Of a DNA stretch of 64,000 nucleotides, positions 41,619 through 52,100 are shown piece by piece. How positions within the stretch are numbered: the first letter of the stretch is position 1; each line of letters starts with the position of its first letter. Origin of the DNA: Bdellovibrio bacteriovorus. Lineage in GTDB: Bacteria > Bdellovibrionota > Bdellovibrionia > Bdellovibrionales > Bdellovibrionaceae. Made by a program: the position numbers and the translations under genes. Under the pieces are notes generated by a model. That model was not told the DNA's origin, did no database searches, and was given only the letters and a program-made list of their open reading frames with translations. The stretch is from NCBI RefSeq assembly GCF_001592755.1, contig NZ_LUKF01000002.1:160608-224607 (forward strand), read 5' to 3'.

Positions 41619-41747
41619 ACACGAATCACGCGAAGGTTTCCCAACGCGTGAGGCACGATTTTTAATTGTTAGAGTGCACTAAGTCAATAATGGGCTTTGC
41701 GTTATAACGCGAATTTTAAATATTCCTATCTTTCCTCGCCTTAGGTC

Positions 41748-41776
41748 TTGACCCAGCCGGAATCTCACACTGCAAT
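41748..41776 (+). promoter_or_regulatory. Sigma-70-type promoter candidate
   Basis: TTGACC (41748-41753), a 17-base spacer and TGCAAT (41771-41776) lie about 40 bases before the lipoprotein gene at 41815, which has a strong GGAGGGGG ribosome site. Confidence 0.5.
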
Positions 41777-41814
41777 GACAGGTGTAGTAAGAAAACCACG
41801 GAGGGGGATATACT

Positions 41815-43257
41815 ATGAAAAAACTAATGATGGCACTTGCCGTGCCGGCCGTCCTTATTGGCTGTTCAAAGGATAATAAGCCTAAAAAACCGACATCCGA
41901 CAACGTTACTAGCCTATTTTGGATGCAAGAAGCCCAAGTCATCACGATCACGACCGTTGATGGCAGCCCAATTCAAAATGCTCAAATCTTAATCGGCGAC
42001 GCCTTGAATGCTCCATTTTCAGGCAACTTCCTGACAACAGATGCAAATGGCCAAGTGGCAATTCCAACAGCTTGGACAACGGTAGAATCTGTGACCGTGG
42101 CCGCTCCAGGCTATGTGCGTGCGACTTATTTCGCGCAAGAACCAGGTCCAATCAGCTTTAAACTTCGCGCGCAACCGACAAAAACTCAGTACGAAGTAAA
42201 AGGAATCTCTTCAGGTCTTCCAATCCAAGATAAAGATGGATTCGTGGACTTCGCACTGGTGATGCCGGCTTTCACAAAACTCGATATGCTGGCGTTCGAC
42301 ATTAATAATGTGATCAGCCCGCAAACAGATCGCATTTCCGCGATGGGACAAGATATTGATGTTCCCGCAAACATCTCGCTTCCACGCCAAAGCGAAAAGT
42401 ATTCTTTATTCACAATCACTTTGGATAAACCAAATTATCGTATTTACTACGGGCAACAAGGTGTGAACCGCGTGTTCGCGGCTCGTGGTCGCTTCCCGTT
42501 CAAATCTACTGTGGATGCTCTTCGCGACGGCGCTGAGTTCTATGAACTGATCAACGATTTCAAAATCACAGGCGGAGCCGTTCGTGATATCGAAATCAAA
42601 TCAGGTCAAACGAAGCTCGACATGCCAACTCGTGAATTGAATTTCACAGAGACAAAAGCGATCACAGCACCGCAATACCGTGCTGATGAAATGTTTATCG
42701 CGGTGGGTATCGCGAACCAATCTGGTTACATGATTCCTACTGACGTTAAAAAAATCGCGCAAGGAAAGTCCGCAAACCTCAATGCACTGACAGGTTCAGA
42801 TCAAAAAGTTTTGGGCGTGCTTAAAAGAACAGCAGAAATGAAAAACGGAAACGATCGCATGAGTGCGACTCTTCTGCCATTCACTGCGGGTACAAAACCA
42901 GAAATGCTTCCTTTGATCGCTGATCCAACAATTGCGGCCGATGGCGAAATCTTGATGCCAAAATTCAATACGGTTGCGGGAGTAAATCCAATTGCGACTT
43001 ACTCTGTTCTTTCAAAAGAAGAGGAAGTTCAGCAAGGTGGCGCCAAAGTTAAAATCCTTCAGCCACAATGGGAAGTTTACTCTCAAAACTGGCTAGAGCG
43101 CATGAAACTGCCCCAATGGCCTAATGATCAGGCCATCGCAGGCAAAAAACGTTGGGAAGTAAACTTTGTTGGCTCCCAAACTGCTTCCCAAGCGCCTGTC
43201 GGTCCTGCTATGATTGAAGCCGCAACACATGTCACACACAGTTCGGTCTCTTTCTAA
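41815..43257 (+). CDS. Lipoprotein with N-terminal carboxypeptidase-regulatory-like domain
   Basis: The 480-residue product has a lipoprotein signal with LIGC. Residues about 40-115 (VDGSPIQNAQILIGDA, then TTDANGQVAIPTAW, APGYVRATYF) follow the carboxypeptidase regulatory-like, Ig-type beta fold often found in surface proteins. The remainder, about 360 residues, is beta-rich and unrecognised. The gene overlaps the next lipoprotein gene by 29 bases, so they form an operon. It is probably anchored in the outer membrane with an envelope role that cannot be named. Confidence 0.78.
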   Translation: MKKLMMALAVPAVLIGCSKDNKPKKPTSDNVTSLFWMQEAQVITITTVDGSPIQNAQILIGDALNAPFSGNFLTTDANGQVAIPTAWTTVESVTVAAPGYVRATYFAQEPGPISFKLRAQPTKTQYEVKGISSGLPIQDKDGFVDFALVMPAFTKLDMLAFDINNVISPQTDRISAMGQDIDVPANISLPRQSEKYSLFTITLDKPNYRIYYGQQGVNRVFAARGRFPFKSTVDALRDGAEFYELINDFKITGGAVRDIEIKSGQTKLDMPTRELNFTETKAITAPQYRADEMFIAVGIANQSGYMIPTDVKKIAQGKSANLNALTGSDQKVLGVLKRTAEMKNGNDRMSATLLPFTAGTKPEMLPLIADPTIAADGEILMPKFNTVAGVNPIATYSVLSKEEEVQQGGAKVKILQPQWEVYSQNWLERMKLPQWPNDQAIAGKKRWEVNFVGSQTASQAPVGPAMIEAATHVTHSSVSF

Positions 43258-43741
43258 GAAAATTCTCGTATTACTTGTGATTCTCACAGGCTGCACTCTA
43301 TTTGGTTGCAGCCTGTTTGATAAAAAGCCTTCCGCCCATCAGCGCATGGGACAAATCAACAAGCAAAAAGTTTTCTATGCCTCTTACGATTCCGTATGGA
43401 GAGCCGCGCACGCCGTTTTGAAATACCCTATCGCCCAAGAAAACCAAGACACCGGCGTTATTGAAACTGAATACATTAAAGGCCTGGATGGCTGGTTGCC
43501 ACCCAATGAACAACGCCCACCTTCTAGTGGCATTCGTTATAAGCTGATTATGACCTTTGCTAAAGGCACGACTCAAGGACGCGAGTCCACTCGTGTGACA
43601 ATCGATAAAAGAATGGAAATTTTAAGAGATTTCTTTTCTGAACCAGAGCCAATGGAATCCGATGGTCTTGAAGAAAAGATCATTTTCTATCGCATCGAGC
43701 GTGAGCTTGTTATTAACGAAGCTCTGAAGCGCGCAAACTAA
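43229..43741 (+). CDS. Lipoprotein, distantly BamC-like
   Basis: The 170-residue product begins at ATG 43229 inside the end of the previous gene, with the lipobox LFGC after a hydrophobic stretch. The mature part opens with a linker (KKPSAHQRMGQINK), then VFYASYDSVWRAAHAVLKYPIAQENQDTGVIETEY. That strand-helix-strand pattern is common to NlpB/BamC-like lipoprotein domains, but the resemblance is weak. A later start at an ATG in the same frame is unlikely because it removes the signal. The stop overlaps that of the convergent HEAT gene by four bases. Confidence 0.72.
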   Translation: MSHTVRSLSKKILVLLVILTGCTLFGCSLFDKKPSAHQRMGQINKQKVFYASYDSVWRAAHAVLKYPIAQENQDTGVIETEYIKGLDGWLPPNEQRPPSSGIRYKLIMTFAKGTTQGRESTRVTIDKRMEILRDFFSEPEPMESDGLEEKIIFYRIERELVINEALKRAN

Positions 43742-44472
43742 AGAGCGATCTTTTCTTTCTTAAGATAATTCTTCCAAAGACCTACTAAGGCGTCCGTCGA
43801 TACAACAGACTTATTAAGTTTTACGCCAGTCAGCTTTTCCAAACCACGAACTGCTGGCAACTGAACGCGTTGGTCTTTATCTGAAAGAAGGCCGGCAAAA
43901 ATCTTAAGCTCATGATCCACCGGCTTTTTCGCCAAGACTTCAACGATCTGATGACGAATCCAAAGGCTTTGCGTGTTTTTGAAATTGTATTTTTGATTGA
44001 GTTCTTCCCACAAAAGATCGCGGTTTTCTGAACTGAGATTGTTTTCTAACGCACTCACCGCGGCAGAACGAACCACCAAAGCTTTATCCTTAAGAAGCTT
44101 TGCCGCCAGTTTCTGACCTTGCGAAGGATTCACTTCCGCTAACGCCACAAGAGCGGCATTTCGCATATACCACTGCTTGTGAGATCCCGCCTTCAATAAA
44201 TCCGGCGTTGCTTTTTCACCGCGAGCTTCCGCCGCCGCCATTAAAGCGCGCCAACGAAGACTCATGGGTTGAGCTTCATTGAAAGCCACAGAAATGAATT
44301 GAGAGTAGTGTTTATCGCCCTGGCTTTGAATGGCCATGCGACGGTTTTCACCGGGAAGTTTAAGAACTTCCATCGCCGAAGTTAAAGTACTAGATGAAGG
44401 TTTAGCTGCGACTGCGAAAGTACTTGAAGAAAGTCCAGCAAACAACACAGAGGCCACAAGAATTTTATTCAT
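43738..44472 (-). CDS. Secreted HEAT-repeat protein
   Basis: The 244-residue protein has a signal peptide (1-22, VAAKP) and then pairs of helices typical of HEAT repeats: LRWRALMAAAEARG, YMRNAALVALAEVNP, VVRSAAVSALENNL, IRHQIVEVLAKKP, RVQLPAVRGLEKLTG. About five repeats are visible. HEAT arrays act as protein-binding scaffolds; here in the periplasm. The gene is three bases downstream of the coiled-coil membrane gene, so the two are co-expressed and may interact. Confidence 0.82.
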   Translation of the reverse strand: MNKILVASVLFAGLSSSTFAVAAKPSSSTLTSAMEVLKLPGENRRMAIQSQGDKHYSQFISVAFNEAQPMSLRWRALMAAAEARGEKATPDLLKAGSHKQWYMRNAALVALAEVNPSQGQKLAAKLLKDKALVVRSAAVSALENNLSSENRDLLWEELNQKYNFKNTQSLWIRHQIVEVLAKKPVDHELKIFAGLLSDKDQRVQLPAVRGLEKLTGVKLNKSVVSTDALVGLWKNYLKKEKIAL

Positions 44473-44475
44473 CGC

Positions 44476-45465
44476 TTAGCTCTTTTTAGAAACGAAGTTT
44501 TCGAACTCATTCATAAGCTTGTCAGTTTCATCACCGGTGGCGGCGGCTTTTTGGCTGCCATCACCGGCTTTGTCCGCCGCTTTATCTAAGGCCTTTTGAC
44601 CTTCAACGGCTGCTGCAAACTCTTTCATCAATTCATCATCAATCAAATCAGCGCCACCGGTTGCTGCCGGTTCTGCCGGAGCATCAGGAGTTGCGGCATC
44701 GGCTTGAACAGGAGGTTCCACAGAAACGGGCTCGCTGGGAGTGGGTTCTGGTTCAGGCTCTGGAGCTGCTTCAACAACAGGTTCTGCGGCCGGAGCCGCC
44801 GCCGCAGGTTGCGCTCGACCCGCCTTCAAGGCCTCAAGCTCTTTTTTCAAGTTGTCATTTTCTTCGCGATAACGAGAAAGATCGGCAATGTCTTCGCTGA
44901 TGATTTCGTATTCAGCTAAACGAGCTTCAAGATCCCGAAGCTTTCCGTTCATTTCTTCTTTTTCGGCAGCACTCATGCCACCGGCTTCAGCACCACCGGC
45001 CGCCGCGGGTGCCGCAGCTGCTGCTTCGGCTGCTTGTAAAGCGTCTTTCAACTGCGCCTGAAGAGCTTCTACTTTCTTAGCACTTTCATTTAAAGAAGAA
45101 CGAAGTTGCACAACCTCGGCTGCTGATTCTGCAGAACCGCCATCACTAGCGCCTGCGTCAGAAACCGATGCTTGCTCCATAGCATCTAAATCAACATCGG
45201 TACTAAGATCTTCGGCATGAGCAGAGCGGGAAGTTCTTCCACCACCAGACTGTTGATTCTCTAAAATTTTTTGAAGAGTTTTTTCAAGCTGAGCGGCATC
45301 TAACCCATTGCCAGCATCAACACTGTCCCCTTTGGATTTCTTCGCAAAAAAACTGCGATAAGCCAGGATAAGAGAGAGAAGAATCACAAGAGCAACTAAG
45401 CCCTCGATGATGCGCGTATTATAATGATCCCAGAAGGAGAGGAATTTATCCATTGTCACAGTCAA
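44476..45465 (-). CDS. Membrane-anchored coiled-coil protein with Pro/Ala-rich linker
   Basis: The 329-residue product has one transmembrane helix (about 20-41, EGLVALVILLSLILAY), then a region with Gly/Ser, a long coiled coil (about 115-215, with Ala/Glu/Leu heptads) and a Pro/Glu/Ala-rich linker (AAPAAEPVVEAAPEP), ending in a short acidic helix. The TTG at 45465 was kept because AAGGG lies six bases upstream; an ATG at 45453 is an alternative. This architecture resembles envelope-spanning or stalk proteins but has no named family. It is in an operon with the HEAT protein. Confidence 0.75.
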   Translation of the reverse strand: MTVTMDKFLSFWDHYNTRIIEGLVALVILLSLILAYRSFFAKKSKGDSVDAGNGLDAAQLEKTLQKILENQQSGGGRTSRSAHAEDLSTDVDLDAMEQASVSDAGASDGGSAESAAEVVQLRSSLNESAKKVEALQAQLKDALQAAEAAAAAPAAAGGAEAGGMSAAEKEEMNGKLRDLEARLAEYEIISEDIADLSRYREENDNLKKELEALKAGRAQPAAAAPAAEPVVEAAPEPEPEPTPSEPVSVEPPVQADAATPDAPAEPAATGGADLIDDELMKEFAAAVEGQKALDKAADKAGDGSQKAAATGDETDKLMNEFENFVSKKS

Positions 45466-45568
45466 AATTGTCCCTTATCCCACACCCTCCGTCAACCAAT
45501 GTACGTCATTGAAGTCTACTGGACCTTTGAATGAAGGTAATGTTAGGGTAGCCCTATCGAGGTGATAC

Positions 45569-46924
45569 ATGTCTCAACGTCCCTTTGACTTACTTATCCA
45601 AGGCGGAACTTGCCTTCTTCCCCACCCAACTTCGACGGGTTTGATCGAGCAGCAGGCCGACATCGGTATCATTGATGGCCGCATTGAAAAAATCGCGACG
45701 TCCCTTCAAGGCCCTGCCCTAAAAACTATCAATGCGACCGGCCTGCACGTGCTTCCGGGAGTCATCGATAGCCAAGTCCACTTCCGCGAACCTGGACTGA
45801 CTCATAAGGAAGATCTTGAAAGCGGAACTCGCGCGGCCATCCTGGGTGGAGTTACAAGCATTTTTGAAATGCCAAACACCAACCCTGGCACAACAACAGC
45901 CGAGGCTTTTGAAGATAAACTCAACCGCGCCAAAGACCGTGCTCACTGCAATTACGCTTTTTTCATCGGTGGCGCCCACGACAATGTGAATAACATCGCG
46001 GAACTTGAACTTCTGCCCCACTGCTCGGGCGTAAAAATCTTTATGGGAAGTTCCACGGGAACTTTGCTGGTGGAAGATGATGAGACGCTAGAAAAAATCT
46101 TAAGACAAGGTCACCGCCGCGTAATTTTCCATTCGGAAGATGAAATGCGCTTGCGAGAAAGAAAGCATATCGCGACAGAAATGGCAGATCCCCATTACCA
46201 TCCAGTGTGGAGAGATGTTGAAACGGCTGTAAACTCCACCACTCGACTTTTGAAACTCGCTCGCAAAACGGGAAGAAAGATCCACGTTCTACATGTGTCG
46301 ACGGGTGAAGAAATGGATCTTTTAAAAGATCAAAAAGACATCGCGACAGTGGAAGTGCTTCCGCAGCACTTAACTTTGTATGCTCCGGACTGTTACGATA
46401 AGTTGGGCACATACGCGCAACAAAATCCGCCGATTCGCGAAAAGCGACATATGGATCGCATCTGGAAAGCCGTGCTTGATGGAACTGTCGATGTGATTGG
46501 CTCAGACCACGCCCCGCACACGAAAGAAGAAAAGGACCGACCTTATCCTTCAAGTCCTTCGGGAGTTCCCGGCGTGCAAACGCTGGTTCCTATTATGCTC
46601 AACCATGTGAATGAGGGACGCCTAAGCCTGATCCGATTTGTCGAAATGGTGACGGCAAACCAAGCGCGCGTTTTTGGTATCGTCAACAAAGGATATCTTC
46701 GCCAAGGATTTGACGCTGACGTCACAATTGTGGATATGAAAAAACAAAAGACCATCGACAATTCATGGATCGCGAGTAAATGCGGATGGACTCCGTTTCA
46801 CGGTATGCAAGTCAAAGGCTGGATGACTCACACGATTGTGGGTGGAAAGCTTGTGATGGAAAATGACGAAGTCATTCTTCCTTCGCAAGGTCAGCCCGTG
46901 AATTTTAAGGACACGCGTTCATGA
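45569..46924 (+). CDS. pyrC: Dihydroorotase-like amidohydrolase
   Basis: The 451-residue protein follows the class I dihydroorotase pattern: GVIDSQVHFREPGLTHKED (residues 64-82), MPNTNPGTTT, GVKIFMGSSTG, HSEDE, LHVSTGEE and IGSDHAPHTKEEK. Dihydroorotase closes carbamoyl-aspartate to dihydroorotate in pyrimidine synthesis. The first His of the usual D-x-H-x-H metal motif is Gln69 here, though His71, the other His residues and the Asp of SDHAP remain. The same Gln is seen in a subgroup of proteobacterial enzymes I recall, so it is a family variant rather than decay. It overlaps the next gene at ATGA. GAGGTG precedes the ATG. Confidence 0.85.
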   Translation: MSQRPFDLLIQGGTCLLPHPTSTGLIEQQADIGIIDGRIEKIATSLQGPALKTINATGLHVLPGVIDSQVHFREPGLTHKEDLESGTRAAILGGVTSIFEMPNTNPGTTTAEAFEDKLNRAKDRAHCNYAFFIGGAHDNVNNIAELELLPHCSGVKIFMGSSTGTLLVEDDETLEKILRQGHRRVIFHSEDEMRLRERKHIATEMADPHYHPVWRDVETAVNSTTRLLKLARKTGRKIHVLHVSTGEEMDLLKDQKDIATVEVLPQHLTLYAPDCYDKLGTYAQQNPPIREKRHMDRIWKAVLDGTVDVIGSDHAPHTKEEKDRPYPSSPSGVPGVQTLVPIMLNHVNEGRLSLIRFVEMVTANQARVFGIVNKGYLRQGFDADVTIVDMKKQKTIDNSWIASKCGWTPFHGMQVKGWMTHTIVGGKLVMENDEVILPSQGQPVNFKDTRS

Positions 46925-47499
46925 ATCCTACCGGAAATCCGAAAGCGCAAGCGGCCAGCCTTTTCTTTGCTGGCCTTCTTCCCGTCATCGCTTTTACTTT
47001 GATTGAAGAATATTACGGAACCGTGGCCGGCCTGATTGCCGGGATGGTTTTCGGTGTCGGCGAAATTTCTTACGAGCTTTATAAATATAAAAAAGTATCT
47101 AAGATCACTTGGTTCGGAAACGGCATGCTTTTGGTTTTGGGAGGAATCTCACTGATTTCTTCAGAGGGCCTGTGGTTTAAACTACAACCCGCAATCATGG
47201 AAGGTGTCTTTGCCTTAGCACTTTGGGGTTCCGTCGTTATCGGAAAACCTTTACTCGTGTACCTCGCTGAACAACAAGGTCATCAGTTTCCCGATTTTAT
47301 AAAAGATAAGATGAAAGGCATTACATTTCGATCAGGTCTTTTCTTTGCCATTCACACGGGCCTTGCCGTTTGGGCCGCTTTGGCATGGAGCACATCCGCG
47401 TGGGCTCTATTAAAAGGTTTAGGCGTCACGATTAGTTTCGTGTTGTATCTCATCATGGAGGGTATCCTTTTACGTCGGGTCGTTTTAAAACAAAGATAG
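46921..47499 (+). CDS. IspZ/YciB-like inner membrane protein
   Basis: The 192-residue protein has about five transmembrane helices and the typical segments of the YciB/IspZ (intracellular septation protein A) family: GLLPVIAFTLIEEYYG near the start, KYKKVSKITWFGNGMLLVLGG, WFKLQPAIMEGVFALALW. In E. coli the family contributes to septation and envelope synthesis. It overlaps pyrC by four bases and precedes the lipoprotein gene by one base, so the three form an operon. Confidence 0.8.
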   Translation: MNPTGNPKAQAASLFFAGLLPVIAFTLIEEYYGTVAGLIAGMVFGVGEISYELYKYKKVSKITWFGNGMLLVLGGISLISSEGLWFKLQPAIMEGVFALALWGSVVIGKPLLVYLAEQQGHQFPDFIKDKMKGITFRSGLFFAIHTGLAVWAALAWSTSAWALLKGLGVTISFVLYLIMEGILLRRVVLKQR

Positions 47500-47500
47500 T

Positions 47501-48316
47501 ATGAAATATTTAATCCTACTGTCTTTCGTTATCCTTTCTTCGGCCTGCAGCCGCTCTGGCGTTATGGTCCGCATGTTTGATGATCTGGCGGTCTCAAAAG
47601 CCGATGACTACTTCGAGCTGACCAGTAAACAGCGCGAAGAACTTAAAAAAGACCTGCAAAAAGATGTCGATGTCGCTCGCAAAGAGCTTCTGCCCCAGAT
47701 TGCAAAAAGTCTTCGCTCTATTGAGCCGCAAATCAATAAAGAAAAATTAGATTCCGAAGTCATCACCACTCAGATGATGGAGTTTCAAAACTACTTTAAA
47801 AAACTGTCGAGTTATTTTGGCGAAACCGCCGTCAAAACATCTTTGTCACTGGAGCCATCGCAAGTCTTTCACTTTGCCAAAGAAGTCCGTGAAGACATTG
47901 AAGATGAATCTGAATCTGACGCTAAAGAAAAGGTAGAAAAGCGTTATAAAAAATCCGTCGAATTTTGGATTGGCGGTATCTCGTCCGCGCAAAAAGAAAA
48001 GATTCAAAAATTCTTAAAACAGAATCCTTATCCAAGCAAACTTCAAAACGAAAACAAGGAATACGTTTTAAATCAATTCCTCGAAGCCAAAAAGAATCCG
48101 GAAACTTTAAAGAAATTCGTCAAAGACTTCTTCAACGACTATGAATCCGTCCGCCTGCCCGCATACACAGAAGCCTTGAATAATCACAAAAAAGCCTTCC
48201 AGAAATTCCTGGTGGAGGAATTCTGGAGCACCATCAGCAAAAATCAAAAAGAAACGCTAAAAGAAAATATCACCAGTCGCGCCGAGGACTTAGAAAACAT
48301 CGCTCAGTACAACTAG
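47501..48316 (+). CDS. Lipoprotein, DUF6279-like
   Basis: The 271-residue protein has a lipoprotein signal ending SSAC (Cys16) and a helical, highly charged mature part. The opening ADDYFELTSKQREELKKDL, the regular Phe/Leu spacing and the length match the DUF6279 family of envelope lipoproteins, which have no known function. It lies one base after the IspZ-like gene. Its stop overlaps that of the convergent crotonase gene. Confidence 0.75.
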   Translation: MKYLILLSFVILSSACSRSGVMVRMFDDLAVSKADDYFELTSKQREELKKDLQKDVDVARKELLPQIAKSLRSIEPQINKEKLDSEVITTQMMEFQNYFKKLSSYFGETAVKTSLSLEPSQVFHFAKEVREDIEDESESDAKEKVEKRYKKSVEFWIGGISSAQKEKIQKFLKQNPYPSKLQNENKEYVLNQFLEAKKNPETLKKFVKDFFNDYESVRLPAYTEALNNHKKAFQKFLVEEFWSTISKNQKETLKENITSRAEDLENIAQYN

Positions 48317-49128
48317 TTCCCGGAAAATTCGGGGGCTTTTTTTTCTTTCATCGCCTGAAGCGCGGTAAAATGATCCGCTGTTCTTTGCGTGATCCCTTGA
48401 TAAGCCGCCGACAAGTCTAAAATAGTATGAAGATCATTTAAGTAAGCCATCTTCATCGCCTTCTTCGTCATCTGCACAGCCACTGGAGCATTGTTCGCAA
48501 TCTTTTCAGCTATCTTAAGAGTCTCGGCTTCAAGCTGAGCCTCATCGACAAAATAATTAAGAAGTCCCCAGCGTTGAGCTTCCTCACCCGCAATCAAGTC
48601 CCCCGTCAAAGACATTTGCATAGCCTTAGAAAAACCAATCACGCGCTGAAGAAAGAACGTCCCACCGTCCCCCGGCACGAGCCCCAACTTCACAAAAGTT
48701 TCCCCGAATTTTGATTTTACGCTTCCAACACGAAGATCACACATCATCGCAAGATCACAACCCGCCCCAATCGCTGGACCGTTCACCATAGCAATCAAAG
48801 GTTTGGAAAGGTCTTCAATACATTTGGGAATTTGCTGAATACCGTGAATATAGCGCATGCGAAGCTCATTGCTTTCACCTGCAAACATCCCGGTTTTATT
48901 CTGCATAGCCTTCACATCGCCGCCTGCACAGAAAGTCGGACCTTCACCTTTAATCACGATCACTCGGACTTGCGGATCAAAATCAGCATGTCTTAAAACG
49001 CGAGTTAAGGAATCCACCATCTCTAAAGAAATAGCATTGCTTTGCTCGACATTATCAAGCGTCAACCAAAGCACATGCCGCGAAAGCTGAGTTTTAAGAT
49101 GCGTGAACTTTTCAGAATAGAAATTCAT
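48313..49128 (-). CDS. Enoyl-CoA hydratase/isomerase family protein
   Basis: The 271-residue product starts at 49128 (CAGGAG upstream). It has the crotonase pattern: WLTLDNVEQSNAIS, FCAGGDVKAM (oxyanion residue), MVNGPAIGAGCDLAMMCDLRVGS, KFGETFVKLGLVPGDGGTFFL and the C-terminal helices with NAPVAVQMTKKAM. The catalytic Glu region EDLSK and the GLVPGDGG segment (with Asp where many hydratases have Glu) suit the hydratase/isomerase superfamily. It acts on acyl-CoA in fatty-acid breakdown; the exact reaction cannot be told. Confidence 0.88.
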   Translation of the reverse strand: MNFYSEKFTHLKTQLSRHVLWLTLDNVEQSNAISLEMVDSLTRVLRHADFDPQVRVIVIKGEGPTFCAGGDVKAMQNKTGMFAGESNELRMRYIHGIQQIPKCIEDLSKPLIAMVNGPAIGAGCDLAMMCDLRVGSVKSKFGETFVKLGLVPGDGGTFFLQRVIGFSKAMQMSLTGDLIAGEEAQRWGLLNYFVDEAQLEAETLKIAEKIANNAPVAVQMTKKAMKMAYLNDLHTILDLSAAYQGITQRTADHFTALQAMKEKKAPEFSGN

Positions 49129-49169
49129 AGTGACTCCTGACTCGATTGAATCAGAAGAGCCCACCGTCA

Positions 49170-52100
49170 TCAAGGAATGAAATATTCAATCACGGCGGGA
49201 AGACCATTTTGTTTCGCCATCATGACTAAGCGCTTCGGCTTTGCTCCGGACGCGGCCTTAACTAAGATGCGCCGTCCTTCACATGTGATATTATCGGCCG
49301 GCATTGCAAGCTCTGTTAAAGTGTAATGAGTATTTTCCACAAGTGGCCAATTTGCCGTGGATGTTAAATCCGCCGGATTTGTGATTGCGGCTTTATAGAC
49401 TTTTCCCGCAGAGCAGAAATAGATATTTCCGGAATCATACGCAAATCCGCCCGGTGCTTTGGAAAGAGTTAACATCTTTCGCACATTGCCACTATAAACT
49501 ACATGCATGTCTCCAGCATAGGCAGAGTCTCGGACTGGATTTAAAAGCCAACCTGAAAGAGGCGCGAAATACACGGGCGTTCCTTTGTAATGCATCGCAC
49601 GTGGTCCTAAGTGACAGTTGCTAGAACTTCCATCCGGACAGGCATCACCCGACTGATCTTGTACGGTAACACCAGCAATGTAGTTGGAAGTTGTTGGAGT
49701 TAAAAGCCGCAAGTGACTGTTGTTGTGAGCTGTTCCATTCCAATGGAAATGATTCATCAAGATATTACCGTTGCGGTAGGCGACGATCTCTGGTGAATAT
49801 CCAGAGATTAAAAGATCCGACAATGGAATCGTTGTTTGTGTGAAGCTCGCTGTTGTGCCTTCACCATCCAGCAAGCTTTCCCACAACCCTGTAGATCTAT
49901 TTAAACGACAGACTTTGTGATATGAAATAGCTGAATTGACATCGATCTGCACTCTGTTTTCATAGCAATTCATGTAAACGTCACCGTTAGCAGGATTTGT
50001 CGCAAATGGATTTGGATCCCACCAATTCCCTAAACGAATCAACTGAGCGTTCGCGGCTGTCGCAAAATTGACGTTGCCGTTTTGCCCGTTACCAGCTACC
50101 AGACGAACTTCAGGAGAAGCTCCCGGCACAATCTCACGCATTTTATTTTCTTGATGGTCTAAAATAATGACGCTGTCCCCGGCTCCGTGATCTAAATAGT
50201 GAACCATCGCTAAGCGCATGTCGGTCGCAGATCCACCGTCACCCGCATCCTTGCGTTGGCCAAAAAGCGTATAGACATTGCCATTGACGACAGTTTTAAT
50301 AATTCCACGAGTTGAAAAATAAATTCTTCCGTAACGATCAACAAAAGCGTCATCCAAAGCCACAGGACAAGATGTGGCTGGAGTCCCATCCACGCAAGAA
50401 CCTAAAGCGCCTGTCCCTAAAACACGCGACCAAGTTCCATCATCATTCAGCCTCGAAAGCGAGTGGTCCGTGGCGCGATTCGAGCGATACACTCTTCCAT
50501 CTAATGACTGCACTTCGTAATAGTTCAGACTTGTATTGCCATAGGGGTGATTCGGATGAACTCCGTTCGCGATCCAGGTGGTAATATCAAGCTCCGTCAT
50601 ATTTCCATAGGAATTGCCAGGAACGGGATTTGTGACACCGACATAAGCTTTTAAAATCTGACTTGTCTGCGGATCATAGCGCAAACTAAAGAACGACCAT
50701 TCTTTGACGTTTAAATCCCAGGTTGGCAAATCTTTGGCACCCGTTCCAGAAAAACGGAAGGCTTCAACACGAGGAACTGCTAGCGATCCTTTATAAACGC
50801 GGATGCGTCCGCCATTGTCTTTACCTTTATTGGGGTTATCCGAAATAAAATAAATATCTCCATTCGGATGAGCCATAAACGGAGCGCGCTTACGAATAGC
50901 CCAAGTTTGATCGGTCGTCAGATTGATTTTCACATCGCGAGGATCGGCAACTGTGTCCGCGGTATTAGTTCCAAGATTCCCTGCGGGATCTGCACCGATA
51001 ATTGTTTCAATCGTCATGGGTTCGACATTTGTGTCAATCCGACGAATCATGTTGCGATCATAGACCAAGATGCGATTTTGATAATCTAATGTGGTTCTTA
51101 AAATCGCCTTAGCCCGAGCCTGCTCTACAGGAATGCCATCACCATAAGAGTCCTCAGTGCTTTTGGCTAAACGAAGAAGTAACTTCGAGTTGTTCGTCTT
51201 CGGATCAATGTACATCAAACCATAGGATGAATCGTTAAAGAAAATCTTTCCGTCCGTCGTCACTAACAAAGTCCCTGGAGCGGTGTCATTACCGACAGCG
51301 GTATTAAAAACGGTCTGCTTCGCATTTCCATTGTGACCGGGGTCTTGATTTCCTGCGAGCAGGTTTAAAAGACCACTGTTTAATGGAGGACTTGTCACTT
51401 GGGCAGTCTGGCCATAGTTGTCAGTCACGCGTACTTGCAACTTAAAGAAAGTATCGTTTGGGAAAGTTGAATTCCAAACAAAACATCCCGTGTGTGGAGC
51501 TGAATAGCTACAACTAGATCCATTCGTAGAATTATTCGCTAAAGAATCATCAATCAAAGTATAAGAGCTTCCATCTAAAGAAGAATACAGTTCTACTTTC
51601 GTGATACTGCCATTATCGGAAGCCTTCCACTTGATATAGACCGGGGCATTGTTGGCAAAATTCATGTCACCGTTAATAGGCGGAGTATTCGGAGTCGCGG
51701 AGTTCACAGTCAGGATATCCGACACCGTTGGAGAAGGGTCATTGATATATTCAATAGTGTTATAATCTTTTTTGAGTGTTGCCGAGTTTGTGCTAATATT
51801 GCCAGCCACGTCGCGCACCCATGCATAGATGTTATAAGAGCCAAAATTAATCCCTAAGAAGAAATCAAAATCGACAAGTATCAAATCTGGCAATTCTTCC
51901 AAGCCTGGCTTCGGCGCTTTAACTCCGACCCAACAAGAATCATTCGCCGCGGGAACAGAGCTGGACGTCTTTAAACAGAAATCCTTCACAGCCGTTTCTG
52001 CATCATGTGCTTGTAAGCTCACCGTGACATAGGATCGCACAGTATCATCTGGAGTGAGTGAGCCATTGATTTTTAATTGATTGGCCGTGATCGTCGGCGG

